This document shows positions 24,965-37,504 of a stretch of DNA of 64,000 nt, piece by piece (the stretch's first letter is position 1; the number at the start of each line of letters is the position of its first letter). Source of the stretch: Lingula anatina (Eukaryota; Brachiopoda; Lingulata; Lingulida; Lingulidae); NCBI RefSeq assembly GCF_001039355.2, contig NW_019775884.1:1-64000 (forward strand), given 5' to 3'. Under the pieces are notes generated by a model, which saw nothing but the letters and a program-made list of their open reading frames with translations, had not been told where the DNA came from and searched no databases. The position numbers and the translations under genes were made by a program.

Positions 24965-25544
24965 CAGGTTCGGTGGAAACAGAGGAACGCTCAAACCGGC
25001 AGAACCAAAAGCACGTGGCTATACACGAGAAAATTATGTAACACGTAGGTCTAGCTCTCCATGACCCAAGTTTAAGTAAGTATTATTCGTCGGGCACTGA
25101 TACTGGTGACAAACAAGAGCTTTGTTTTTGCCCAGAAATGAACCAATTTAAAGGCGATTTAGTGTCCCCTTGACCTTAATTTTTTTAAGTAATAAGGCAA
25201 GACGCATGGTCTTTAATAAGTTCCTTGATAATAGAAATTGATTTCATCACCATTTGGGCTTAACTTTTTGATCTAAAAAATGACACATAGCCTTTTAATC
25301 AAGCAATCAAGCTCCCTTATAAGGAATATAATTAACGGCAGGTCGAATTAACATTTTATACTTACAATGGGGCCATGGGGCATTTTAAATACAAAATGAA
25401 ATTAAAAAATAAACACAATTTGTCTTTATATTCACAGTGATGCAAAATCTAAAATTATTATATCCTAACATAAATTAGCCTTTTTTTGGGGGGGGGGCAC
25501 TAATTCCTGTATTACTTACGGTTCATTCCCATCGAAACTATCGG

Positions 25545-25735
25545 TCTACGTGGATGGATCCAACTCCGCAGTGACTCTTGCTTAATGCAATCAGTTTAAC
25601 AATTAGTTTGCTTACAACGTACTCGTATAATAACTGTATTATACTCAACACAAGGAGGAGGCGTGTTAATCTGTTTAACTGGGTGTATTCAGCTGGAGTC
25701 CCTGCAGACTTGGATCGATCAATGTAGACTGATAG
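25545..25735. mobile_element. Fold-back MITE, divergent copy (family F1, subgroup 2)
   Basis: GGATCCAACTCCGCAG at the left end faces CTGCAGACTTGGATCGATC at the right end, with degraded palindromic arms between. It resembles the copy at 48776-49028 more than the main group. It lies between genes B and C. Confidence 0.55.
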
Positions 25736-26051
25736 TTTCATTGGGAATGAGCCTTTATTCCAGCTGCCAAGTTATCAACCCAAACTGTGAAATGATTTGT
25801 TTTGACACTTCATGTACTGTACCTTTCAATACTTAAACGTACGCATTTAACAAAAGAAAAACAAAAGCTCTATAAATGGCTCTCATTGTTTCTTTATTTC
25901 AAATTTGTTTTCCATTCTCTACAATTATTTATTCGCCCATGTCATTGAATATAATTACAAAATCACTTGCTTCTATTTGCAGCTAATTTATACATGAACA
26001 TTGACGTGCTTGTCTCGTCCGTGTCTCTGTGCAAGTCGTTATTCCAGTGAT

Positions 26052-26057
26052 TTTATT
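26052..26057 (-). terminator. Poly(A) signal candidate of gene C
   Basis: AATAAA on the minus strand, about 107 bp downstream of the gene C stop codon (26164-26166), a usual distance for a short 3' UTR. Confidence 0.5.
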
Positions 26058-26163
26058 GCACAGATTTTCATGACGTGCGTCATGAGTGTGTGTTTTTTTA
26101 TCCGTTAACATAACGTATACACTGTATTGGTCAACGACCATTGGGAGCGTTGTTGCTGCGAAG

Positions 26164-29100
26164 TCAACCCAAAACAGTGGGCGGATTCTCGCACACGAGG
26201 CCTGGGCAACACTCATTTGGCACAGTAACAAAACGGCAACCTGGTGGCAGGAACTGTTTATTCCACTGGTAGCACCTAGAGGGAAAGAGGATGCAAAATT
26301 TCAAGATCTTATTGTTTATTATTTTCTAATATGAAAGTGCATTCAATTATTAAAAGTAAACAGCAATAAAGCGTTTCCTCTACCTTCCCACCCGATATAG
26401 TGCTGAAATTCTAGTAAAAAGAGGTTTTTAAGTTCTCAAGAATTTCAGTATTTCGGCCATTCAGTTTTCACTTCAATTTTAAGATGGATAAACGGTCAGT
26501 GTTGGTGTTATTTCGCTATCTGGTATAATTATGTAATTCGCCTGTACGCTAGAAACAGGCGCATTGGTTGTAACAAGAATAAATCACAAGCAACAGGGGG
26601 TCCAGCACGGGCGACAGAATGAGCTTGTCCCCCCGCCCCCACCCCCACCCCCCCTTGGAGCTTTGGAGCCCATACTTTTTCTGTACACATTATGGAAAAA
26701 ATAACCGTATTTTGTTCGTCTTTTTTTCCTCCCCTTAGCACAATTCTAGGTATGCCAGTGTTCGCATCATTCCTAACCAACTACTTACTTCTCAATGCAC
26801 CTGAAGACGTGGGGTGGATCTATGCAGATACAGTTCTTATCACAACCGTCGTTGAAGGTCGCTCCCTTGGCGTAGTGTTTACCCCCGATAACGCACGCGT
26901 CTGTAACAGATCAAACAGAGGAGCATTATCTTGTTTGGAACGGTACTGACTCGGACTGTGTTAGAGATCAGTTCGAACAAAGAGTGGAAGTCACTCTATT
27001 CAGTTATGAATGAGCAAGAATGAAACAACAAGTTCAATGATGAAGACCCCCCCCCCCTCTCCTTTTCTAAGGTAAATAGCTTTGTTAAAAAGATCCGCCT
27101 GTACATTTTAGCTCTTAAAAACTACAAATGTGTTGTGCCAAGACAAATTTTTATTGAGTATCTGTGAAAAACAAGAACCATAAACACATTTTCGAGGTCT
27201 TAATTTCTACATTTATTGTTACCAGTGAGAATCACCACCTTTTCATCTCAATTACGAGATGAGAGTTGCTCAAAAAGTAGAACCATCAAAGTTTTCAGGA
27301 AATTGATGTTATGCTTTACGAAGGTCTAACGTTCATTTTGAAACTTTAAAATGAGGCGAATAAAATGCAAAATGGAAAAAAAATACATAAAAACCTTACT
27401 GATTTATTTCAAAGTGTTGGCCATTACTCATATACACTATATCACCCTGAGTCAATGATTACGTAATTACACGACAATTGGCGCGCACCAGTTACTTAAC
27501 TTAGATATATGTCATCACCACGACAGAGAAGTTTCTGTTGACCATACTGACTTACCCTTTGGAGGTGGCGTTGTGTTTGTGACATTGGAGGGATCGGGAG
27601 TAACCAGTTTCTCAGTGGTTGTCTTGGCTGTGGTTGTGACGGTGGTTGTGGTGGGCTCAGGGGTTGTGGTGGTTGAACTGGTTGTGGTGGGTTCAGGGGT
27701 TGTGGTGGTTGAACTGGTTGTGGTGGGTTCAGGGGTGGTGGTTGTAAGCAGTTTCTCCGTGGTACTCCTGGTTGTCGGCTGTTCTGTGGTTGGTGTGGTC
27801 TTAGGACCATACACAGCCATATAAGGCCCAACTGAGAGAAAATGTAATATTAGCATAGACAGATACAGAAACATTATACATATAAAATGGCAACCTCTAT
27901 GGGGCGCAAAAAAAGTTTATTATTATCACCAGCACAAGTAAATAAATATTTCCGTGTGTATTACAGCTTTATTTATCTTTTCACTTTATTCATTTATGTA
28001 TTATAGTTATTTATGTATCATAGTATATTTTAGTATTTTTGTTTTTGAACACACAACACCTCTGTTATAACACTACGTGCCTAGGCAATCGTATAAGGCA
28101 CTCTGAACAAGCTTTCTAAATGCATAAAACGGTAAATTGTTTGTTCATACCTTTAAAAACTGCGAATTCTTTATTCCCTCCACATATTTGACTTTTGTCT
28201 TTCAAACAAAGTCTGTCACAATTCTTGGAAGTCTCAGCATTTCCTGGGAACTGTCCTAGAACGTAACTAGAGGTATTTAGACTCGATTCTCCTTAACAAT
28301 AAGAGGCTCTTCCCAGAGACTACGTATACCGTACTAACTTTGGATCAAACTATCTCCGAGGGGTTTCTCGCTTAACTGCAATTAACTTGGGCGGTTTAGA
28401 TGTCTGTCACGCCTACTGACGCTGATAGAGGGTAATAAACTATCGTTTAAGCAGCTTTAGTAGGCGTCCCAGTCGTCTAAGCCACTTAAGCTGAAAGCAA
28501 TTTAGCGAGAGATCCCTTGGAGATGGTCCGATCCTATAAGATCGATCTGGGGATGGGAACCCAGTCTTAGAGAAAACCCCCTCAAGGTGACATCATTCCT
28601 TCTCGCAGATATTTATCTTCTAACGTAAGCACTTATTTGAAAGTAAAGGAAAATGAAATAAGTAAAAAGGGTAAAAATATAAAACGTTTCGAAAGAGATC
28701 TAAGGATGTTTTATTTTCGTCTGCCACCATAAAAAAAGAGACAATGAAAAATCCAATTTCATTTTAAAAAATTATTCAAATGAAAAAATTTAAAGGTCTG
28801 AAAATGGCTAAGAATACCCCGAAAAATTCTCGGCGAAATGAAGAACATAAATCGATAGGTGATCATCGTCCTTATCTTCTGCCCAGTAATCTAAAATTAA
28901 GACTATGGACCTGAAAACTTATGTTTTTGCTAAAAAAAATTCCCACTAATATTTTTTGTTAAAATTTCAAATGTTCTCATCTCGGGCCTAAATCAACCTT
29001 ATTTTCAGTTCTTATTTCTGTTGTAATTTCCAGTTCTACAAATTAATCATCTTTTGTGTAGTAATTGTACTTTAATCAATGATTAAGCAATTTTTTAATA

Positions 29101-31779
29101 TGACGACCCATCTTTTTTTTTCTACTCTTTACCCCAACCTATTCAAATTTTAGATTTATAATTATTATCATAACCAGAAACAAGGCTACAAAATAAGCAT
29201 ACCTGTTCCACATCTACACCGGTCCTTTTCATCACTGCCTTCGTCGTGCTGGTAAACTCCAGCAAGAGTAAACCCATGGTTACCACAGAACTGGACACAG
29301 TCAGCTGCAGAGGACGGGTGGTAGGCAAAGTTCATATAATTCAGTACGGCGTCCAAGTCGAACGTGTTTTCATAGCAGCCCGTGTAACCTGGGATATCTG
29401 TTAAAATGCCAAAATTGAAGAAGTTATGTAATCTTAATAGGTAACAAATTTGTGCGCATTTTGTTTAGATCCGGTGTAACGTTACAGAGAGTCCCCCATG
29501 ATAGAGTCCGCTTCCCATTCATTTATACAGGTAAGCCTCGCCCTAGATTTTGACCCACTAAGGTCAACCCTGACCATTATAACTAAAAGGAGGGCGAACT
29601 TTCTGTTACACTGACCATCAGTTTCGTTACACCAGCTAAAGACCCTAAAAGTGTGTCGCTTAAGCGATCAGTACAATCTGGCAATCTCTGTAGCATCCAA
29701 ATTTGATTACTTGCACTGCGCATTAATTGGTGCAGATACTTTTGTAAATGTGGCAATAAAACATTAATAACACTAAATTGCAGTTGTTGATGATAAATTG
29801 ATCAGCAAAATTAAGAGTAGACCTACCGACGCATTTTGGCAGCTTCGAACCAAAACGTGCAGTCAACTGTCTCATCTCGGTGCTGCTAAACTGGTTGTTG
29901 TTGCCGTCTCGTTTTTGCCTTTCGTTACTGCGAGCACTGCGCTTGCTTTTTTTGCTGGGGCTAATGCCTAAATAGGTGCACTTAGTCGAGGGTGAATCGA
30001 TGTTTAGTTGTTTTCCAACCTCGCAGTGTATGTCCACCTACAAAAAAAAGAGATTTGTCATCACGCTCAAGACTGGAAGTTGTACAATGTAAATAAGAGA
30101 CCATTCACAGAGACTATCGTACCAACTTTGGGTCAAACAATCTCCAAGGGGTTTCTCGCTTAATTGTAGTTAACTTAAACGGCTTAGATGTCTGTAGCGC
30201 CTACTGAAGCTGATAGGGGGTAACTATCGTTTAGCAGCTTTAGTAGGCGTCCCAGGCAGATCTAAGCCACTTAAGCTGAAAGCAATTTAGCGAGAAACCC
30301 AATTATAACATCTCTCAGTCATCTAGCTAAAACAGTGCATTTAAATAATTTCATTCTACTAATCAATATACTACTAAAAGCATGTCTATGCAGATGATGC
30401 TATGCCTTCCTCTGGAGCGATTATGCGGGACAATAAGGTTTTATTGCTTGTAGAAACAATAGATAGAAATCGGAAAGGGTACCGATCCTTTCTTGAGATC
30501 TATTGATCCGCCGGGCAGGGCATACGCATTCAGAAACTCACAAGGTAGAGATACGGTGCTTTGGGTATTGGCATCTGGAAGACAAGATCACAACTTCGGT
30601 TAATATAAATGATACTTGAAATTGTTTAAATTCCTGAAATTCCAAAACTCACATGCGCTTACAGTTTAGACCGAGAAAAACTAATTTTCAAACATTGACA
30701 AAAACTTTTTGGAATCACAAATTTTCCGCAGCCCCGAGCTCAATTTGCGCCAATAAAAGGTAGCTTATCAAATCGTAGATCATTAGAATCCTAAAACGTA
30801 CTGGTACAAAACATTAAACTAGATAACTTACCCTTGCTGTTAAAATAAGTGTCAACCTTTGCCAGGATCGCCCTGAACCATTTAATCCTGTCTTGGTCAT
30901 TGCCATTACCGTCAGCACTGACAAAATGAGTCGCAACTAGGACCTAAATGCCCAAAAATGGTACTTTTTGATTCAATATGTCATTTACCGGAGACGCGCA
31001 CTTAAACTAACTAGAGAGTATCTCAAAAGCGCAAACCGCTGCCAAGAAAAAGAAAATGATTTAGAAATATGAGGAAAGCCTGATTCAATTAAGGTTTGAT
31101 CAGTTCTTTCCCTTCTGAGTAATACTGAAATTTTGATCAAAATTTGGAAGATTTTTTTTTTTTTTTTTTTTTTGGATAACATGTCCGCTAACAAACAGAC
31201 GTCCCAAACTGATGTAAAGATGGCCTCCTCTCCCGTTGGCAGGAGTACATGCACATGTAACAGCGTTGACTATACGTCACACGTGTGACATATTTTATGT
31301 TCAACATCAAGGACACAAAATCGACACAAGAACAGCTCTTCATCGCCATCATTCTTATCATCATATATCGTCGTTGACTTCTGCAGGCACATATCTTCAG
31401 GCCAAACTGGCTGTTTCCTGTCATGTATCTTACTTAACAGTATTGATTTTATACTTTTAAATACATGAAAAGCACCAAAACTTGTTCTTTAATCACATTT
31501 ATCAAATATGATGACTTTTATCCAAACTTCATTATCATAAAATTAATTTTTCGTAGAATTCATAATTTCAAAAATTGCCTCGAGTAGATTTTTTTATTAA
31601 ACCATATAAACACAACCAGGATGCCTGCGTTTTCTACAAACCAGAAGACTTTGCAACCATACCTGACCAATAGGAAGAGTGCTTACATCTAGCGAATTGG
31701 TAAAACACAAATAGTTGAAAAAAACTGTGGTAAATATTACCTGGGTGGCCAGTAATAAAACCAATGCTTTGGTTGTCAT
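26164..31779 (-). CDS. Gene C: secreted WSC plus VWC protein with Thr/Pro linker
   Basis: Exons: 31741-31779, 30832-30943, 30483-30574, 29827-30037, 29203-29397, 28151-28255, 27556-27831, 26789-26900 and 26164-26275; together 417 residues with every phase matching. Exons 1-2 encode a signal peptide (MTTKALVLLLATQ, then VLVATHFVSA). Exons 2-4 encode an N-terminal region with a few cysteines (LPCEF, DIHCEV, STKCTY, PKCV) and a basic segment rich in K and R; I do not recognise it. Exons 5-6 form a WSC domain (GYTGCYENTF ... CVQFCGNHGF ... RCRCG, then CDRLCL ... ICGGN). Exon 7 is a Thr/Pro linker. Exons 8-9 form a ten-Cys VWC split at the same phase-2 point as in genes A and B, ending CENPPTVLG and TGA, very like the end of gene B. 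The exon 3 donor (GTACCC) is weak. WSC and VWC suggest carbohydrate or matrix binding outside the cell. Confidence 0.8.
28341..28550. mobile_element. Fold-back MITE, family F1, copy 2
   Basis: Same arms as the 23014 copy (GGGGTTTCTCGCTTAACTGC facing GCAATTTAGCGAGAGATCCC; GCGGTTTAGATGTCTGTCAC). It lies in the intron between the two halves of the gene C WSC domain (28256-29202). Confidence 0.75.
29475..29641. mobile_element. 167-bp MITE with TGT..ACA ends (copy 2)
   Basis: Starts TGTAACGTTACAGAGAGTCC and ends TTTCGTTACA, clearly homologous along its length to 15877-16039. It is flanked by CCGG at 29471-29474 and CCAG at 29642-29645, a CCGG duplication with one change. It lies in the intron of gene C just before the WSC exons. 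Confidence 0.72.
30098..30300. mobile_element. Fold-back MITE, family F1, copy 3 (right end truncated)
   Basis: Left part (ACCATTCACAGAGACTATCG, then GGGGTTTCTCGCTTAATTG) and inner arms match the family. The right arm stops abruptly at GCGAGAAACCC near 30300. It lies in gene C intron 30038-30482. Confidence 0.75.
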
Positions 31780-34428
31780 GGTGATTATGAACGCTCAACC
31801 TTCTCCTGTTGCAAATGTTGACAGTCTTGAACTCTTGACAGTTTGACAGTTTACATAGAAGCTCGCTCAGGGCAAACAAAACAATTCTAGGTTTCAATGA
31901 GCCATCAGTTTTATTCATCCCGTAGTTGAATAAGACATAGCCATCATTACAATAGCCAGATGCAAGCATAAGCTCTTCCGTCTTTTTTTTTTTTTTTTTT
32001 TAATGTACAGAGCTTCATACATTTTGCTAATAAGCCATGATGGTTATGATACCGGCATGCTCATTATTAATGCTTTGAAAGTTAAACGCCATATCCAAAA
32101 ATTTAGAATTTGGATGTTACTGAAGATAAACATTTAGATGAAGGCACTACATATACTATAATACTTCACGTTCGCATTCGGAATCGTAAAATTAAAGGCA
32201 CTCAGACCGTTAAACATAAAACAAAATACTCTGCACCGCCATTCAGTTATCATATAATAACGCACGCTATTTTATTGACAAAGTTGGCTATAAATAGACT
32301 AAACTGATAAGGCAAGTTAACTTTAATTTTGGATAGGAAAGATGATACAGAAAATACTACACAAAGACTATAAAACAAAGGTGTCCATGTAAATAAAAAC
32401 TTGAATAACGACGTTAATACTCTGATCAAATTACCACATTCCCACCTACTATTAGTATCAAAATGTTATTTTTATGGAAATTGATTAACCAAAACGATCC
32501 AAAAACCTCCTTCTACAAAAATGGAGTGGAGTGTTCTACGATTGATGAAATTAGCACATTCCCACCTACTATTATTATCAAAATGGTAATTTTGAGGGAA
32601 ATTGATGCCCAAAATGATCCAAAACCCTCCTTCTACAAAAATGGGGGTGGGGTGTTCTACGATTGATAAAATTAGCACCTTCCCACCTACTGATAGTATC
32701 AAAATGTTATTTTTTGGGGAAATTAATTTACCAAAATGATCCAAACCCCTCCTTCTACAAAAATGGGNCCCCCCCGCCTTCTTAACTAAACACACTCGCA
32801 AGATTTGGTTAACTTGACTAAATTGTATTCTGCCTTCCCACCGCCCCTGGAGTAAAAGAAAATGTAAAACAACCAGGGTTCTGTATCAACACACGTATCA
32901 CTAACGACCTCCAGGTCGTGTGAAAATCAACATTCCAATAGTATGAACAGATATGATATCTCCTTCGGTGTCAAAATGTGATAAGTTTGATTCACCGCCT
33001 CAAAAATTTAAAAAAATGTAAATCTTTGAAAGACACTGTGTATATGTTTGTTTCAACGCCTCAGAAAATGCTGGGGTATGTAGCATAAAATCGGACAGAC
33101 GATATAGTGGTCCGCTTTTCACATTTACAATGTATTACACTTTTTTGAAAGTTTCAAAAACTATGTACACTTTAATTGCCCCCACACGAATATATATGAT
33201 ACTTTCAAGAAGTAATGCAATAAACTTTAGCTGGGGTACGATTCTGATGCAAAATACTTCCTCCGAAAGAGACCTGTTCACTTGCTTTATATCAGTCTTA
33301 TCATTGAGACAGCTTCAAGACATGCATTGCTTTAGGTGAGACAACAGAAGCAATCTTTCACCGCAGTCACATTCATGGCTGGGATTTCTAACTGGATTTC
33401 AGATTGACCACGTCACATATGACACTGATTTTTCAGTTTTTTTCGGGGGGTCATTCAAATAAGCTACTTGTAAATTCCCCTTAATCCACTGCTTCCTTTG
33501 CTCATGACTGACATGGCTGAAAAAGGTAGGGGCTGGGGAGGAAAAGGATGAGGGGAGGAGGGCCTCCCTGGTCCCTGTCACTAGGCCTGTGTTGTCCATC
33601 ACTTTTTTGATTAGGCATAATACGATCTCCCTCGTCAGATAAGTCTATTTGTCGTTGTTGATATAGCTTCTACCAAAATTCAGCAAATAGCGACACAAAA
33701 GAAATACTTTTTATATTAACGCCTTTGATTTATTTCATTAAGGTATCCATGTATATATGTACGTGTATATATCAGAAAATTATATTAGTCAGAAGTTCCA
33801 GTAGATACTGTAAGAAGCATGAAGGAATGAAAAATCAAGGTGGCCTCAAACATAAAGCATTATCAATGAAAATGAAAAATGCAGATGGGTAAAAATCTTA
33901 TTATATTGAAATAATTTATTATTCCATTAAAACTGATTGTCGACCATTTTTATATAAACAATCATTTTCTTATTGCAAGCAGTTCGATCTAATTCTCTCT
34001 CTCAAACAAGGTTAGCTATTAACTAAGGTAATCAAGAGACGCACAGATAACGGATGTGACATGGAAATCCCACAAATGAAGCTGGGGTAATTGCAAAAAT
34101 TTTCTACTATGAAATAATAGTACCGGATACACCCTCCAGATCCGGGTTTACGGGAGGTCAGTGTGACGGGTGGGGAGGGGTCTTCTTTTCACCCTTTGAT
34201 CCCTGTGTGCGAGACCTACGTACCGTAACGTAGCCTCCATTTATACATCAAAATCCAATGCTGAAACAGAGCAAAACCCAAAATCAATGACCAGGTACAT
34301 GAATATGTGAACCGACGTACAGGTAGCGCTTCCGTCAGTGACAGTCCCAAATACCTGTTCAAGCAGGCGATAAAGTTGACCTCATATTTGTTTACATTTG
34401 CAGCCCCCTCTAAATTTCGCAAGTTAAC
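31780..34428. other. Intergenic between divergently transcribed gene C and copine
   Basis: No gene was recognised. It contains a poly(T) tract (31982-32001), the 120-bp tandem repeat described separately and AT-rich unique sequence. Both genes point away from it, so their promoters must lie here, but no clear TATA box or other element could be assigned. Confidence 0.45.
32424..32790. repeat. Three tandem copies of a 120-bp repeat, ending at an ambiguous base
   Basis: Units begin near 32424, 32544 and 32664 and share CCCACCTACT, ATCAAAATG and CTCCTTCTACAAAAATGG at an exact 120-bp spacing. The third unit runs into an N at 32768 and a C-run, so the array may be longer in the real genome. Confidence 0.85.
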
Positions 34429-37421
34429 ATGGCTTCTCTAACTGCAGGGAAAAAAAGCGGCACCCCGTCAACAGTTGTTGAAATAGCTGTATCAGCAAGG
34501 TAAGGGACGTTTAGGGTTACGGATATTTGTAAATGTACTAGTACGGACACGTTAAGTAAAATTCTTATATACATGTACCGGTAGATTCATTTTAGTATAT
34601 TGACACGGTTCTCGGTCTTACTGCTACACGCTCTTACCTGTTCTAATATAAATACCGGTACATCGTATTTTAAATTAAAATATCCTAACTTAAAGGGAAC
34701 GGTGACTATGTTATAGAGAATTTGTCCGCATATGACGCAGCTGATACACGTACGATGACCTTAAAGAAAAATTGATTATGTTGACATACGTACCCCTATA
34801 TTTTAGACATGACCATGGCACGTAGTTGTTCGCATAGGGTAAATATGTGTATGTACGTACATGTATATGTATGATTACGTCACTTCATCCCTACGGTTTG
34901 GAGCTTGTTATGGGTAGCGAAGTAACCACGCCTCGAGTCGTGGGGTCATATAGGTGGGAGGACACCTGTTAAAAATAATGGTCGTGATCCCCTTTTGACT
35001 TTGAGACACAGGGTAGGGGTCATTCACAGTTAAGACAGACTGTGGTTATCCAAGATCCAGTGGCCTCAAATACCAGTACACTGTATATACACTACAGGGT
35101 CACTTATCAGGCACTGTCAATATATAGCCCCAGATACACTCCTATTGTATGTGACAAAGGCGCGTGCCCTTGAGTATGAAGAACGCTGTGTAAGCATGGA
35201 TGAGATGACTTTCATACAGTGGTGGTTACGGGATTTCAGGAAAGGAAGGGTTAGTTTGGGATAAAACACTCCACCTCCCCCCGCCTCCCCCCCCCCCCCC
35301 TTCTGACCTGTGTGTAGAAGACTCTAGGTTATTCTCATTTCGAAACCGTAAGATAAAGCTATTCACAAATACACTCAAGTGTTATTGCCCGCCCCTTGAA
35401 AATAACAGGCGCACAGTACACATATTTGTCGCCATTTTATGACGGCTTAACTACAGGGGTATATGTATTTTGTTCTCTTTCAGGAACATTATCGACGCAG
35501 ACGTATTCTCCAAGTCAGATCCATGTGAGTTAATACATGTACATTTTGTTAACTACACTTCAGTGTTGCCAAGTGGGTGGAATGTTACTTTCACTTTTGA
35601 AAAAAAAAGAATTGTTCACAAACAAAAGGCATTTTGAATTGAATTAATACATCTACAGGTAGTATAGTAAGGGGGTCGTTATTCAAAACTGCATCTGAGA
35701 CTGTACGTAGTATTTGTGTTACTGTATAATTAATTGCATGAAAAACTTCCGAAATACTACTACTCGAATAGACTGTGACACGTAATAAACATATTTCTTT
35801 ACAATATTTCTGTGATAAATTTATTCAGTATTTCAAACAGTATGCAACTAATAATAGGGGTAAGACATATTTAAGACATCTTTAATATGATATCTTAAAG
35901 ATGTCTTAAAGATGTCTTACCCCTCTTTTTATATAAAACCAGGGTCTACATACAAATACCAAAATACTGATTTAATAAAACAGTATTAAACTGATATACT
36001 TATATAAACGTCCCATCTTAACAAGACTAGCTTCATTCTTTTCCAGTTTGTGTTCTTCGAATAAAAGAACTGGGTGCCGCAGAGTGGAGAGAGGTTATTA
36101 TTATTATTATTATTATTGTTATTATTATTATAGTCTAAAATCCAACGTATGTTCAATAGACAAATTAAAAAAGTCACAATTAAAAGAAAAACTACTAATG
36201 GTCATAAGATGCACAGAAGGAAAATAACAATAATAGAAAAAATGTTAAAGGTAAAAATAGATATATAAAATGGATAAGAGGTGAAAATTAGAACTATAAA
36301 CTTAGAACAATTGTTCGTAAAAACCATTCTTACAAGAACTTAAAAGTAAAATAAGAGGGATCATTTTTACTATCATTTTTATCTGTTAAATATATCCGTT
36401 TATATAGATCCTGTTGACTGTACTGTAATGTGTTCTGTCGATTGAGATGACATCCACACATCAGTGTTTTGATCTTAACGGAAGCGTTCCACAATTTCTA
36501 CATCGAGAAATATTCAAAAGTCAAAAGTAATCGTAGAAAACTGAGAATAAAAATTAGATATGTGAGAAAATAATCAAATATATTAATTGTTATGAGCTGC
36601 AGCTATGGATATTGTAGCATTATTTACTTGCGTCAATTTTGTTTGCCAGATAATTAACACCTAGGACCCTATCCTAGGGACCATCCCCAGACCCTATCGT
36701 ACTAACTGTGGGTCGATCTATCTCCAAGGGGATTCTCGCCAAATTGCAATCAACTTAAGCGGCTTAGATGTCTGGCACGCCTACTGAAGCTGTTAGGGGT
36801 TAATTAACTATCGCTTCAGTAGGCGTGACAGACATCTAAGCCGTTTGAGCTGAAAGCAATTCAGCGAGAAACTTCTCGGAGATGGATCGATTCTGTTAGA
36901 TCGAACTAGATATGGGAACCCAGTCCTAGTTAACACTCATTCTCAAACTTTTAAAAAATTATATATTTTCACTATGATTACAAGTCCTTTTGCTCTTTCA
37001 GGCGCCATGTGGAAGAACGGAAGTGGTCCAGAACTGCTTAAATCCAGACTTTGCCAAAAAATTCACCATTGATTATTACTTCGAACAAAAGCAGCATTTA
37101 AGATTTGAACTGTGAGTTTTCGTTGCAAGAGTCTGTCTTAGCGACTCAGCCTGTCATGTATAAACCATATAACATAGGCACCATAGCGATCTTAAATCTG
37201 TACCAGTGCATTATTGCCGCTATGAATATATATCGGTCCATTTAAAACTGGAGAAAATATCTTTCTAATTATACCCAATTGCAGTTGCCTGTATTTCTTA
37301 CGAACAGTTGAAGTATAAGCCAGATAACTTACTCGTATGCATTGCCAAAGGCACCCATAGTTGGGAGATGCCCTCCTTCACACAGAGACACACAGACTTT
37401 CTTTCTCTCTCTCTCTCTCTT

Positions 37422-37504
<83 letters not shown>

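Noticed and set aside
31634-31969. 111-codon minus-strand frame overlapping the first exon of gene C
   Set aside because: Its phase at the donor 31741 does not match the next exon, whereas the overlapping frame starting at 31779 gives a signal peptide and matches in phase 0.
32424-32790. CRISPR-like array
   Set aside because: Adjacent 120-bp units without unique spacers in a eukaryotic genome; an ordinary tandem repeat.
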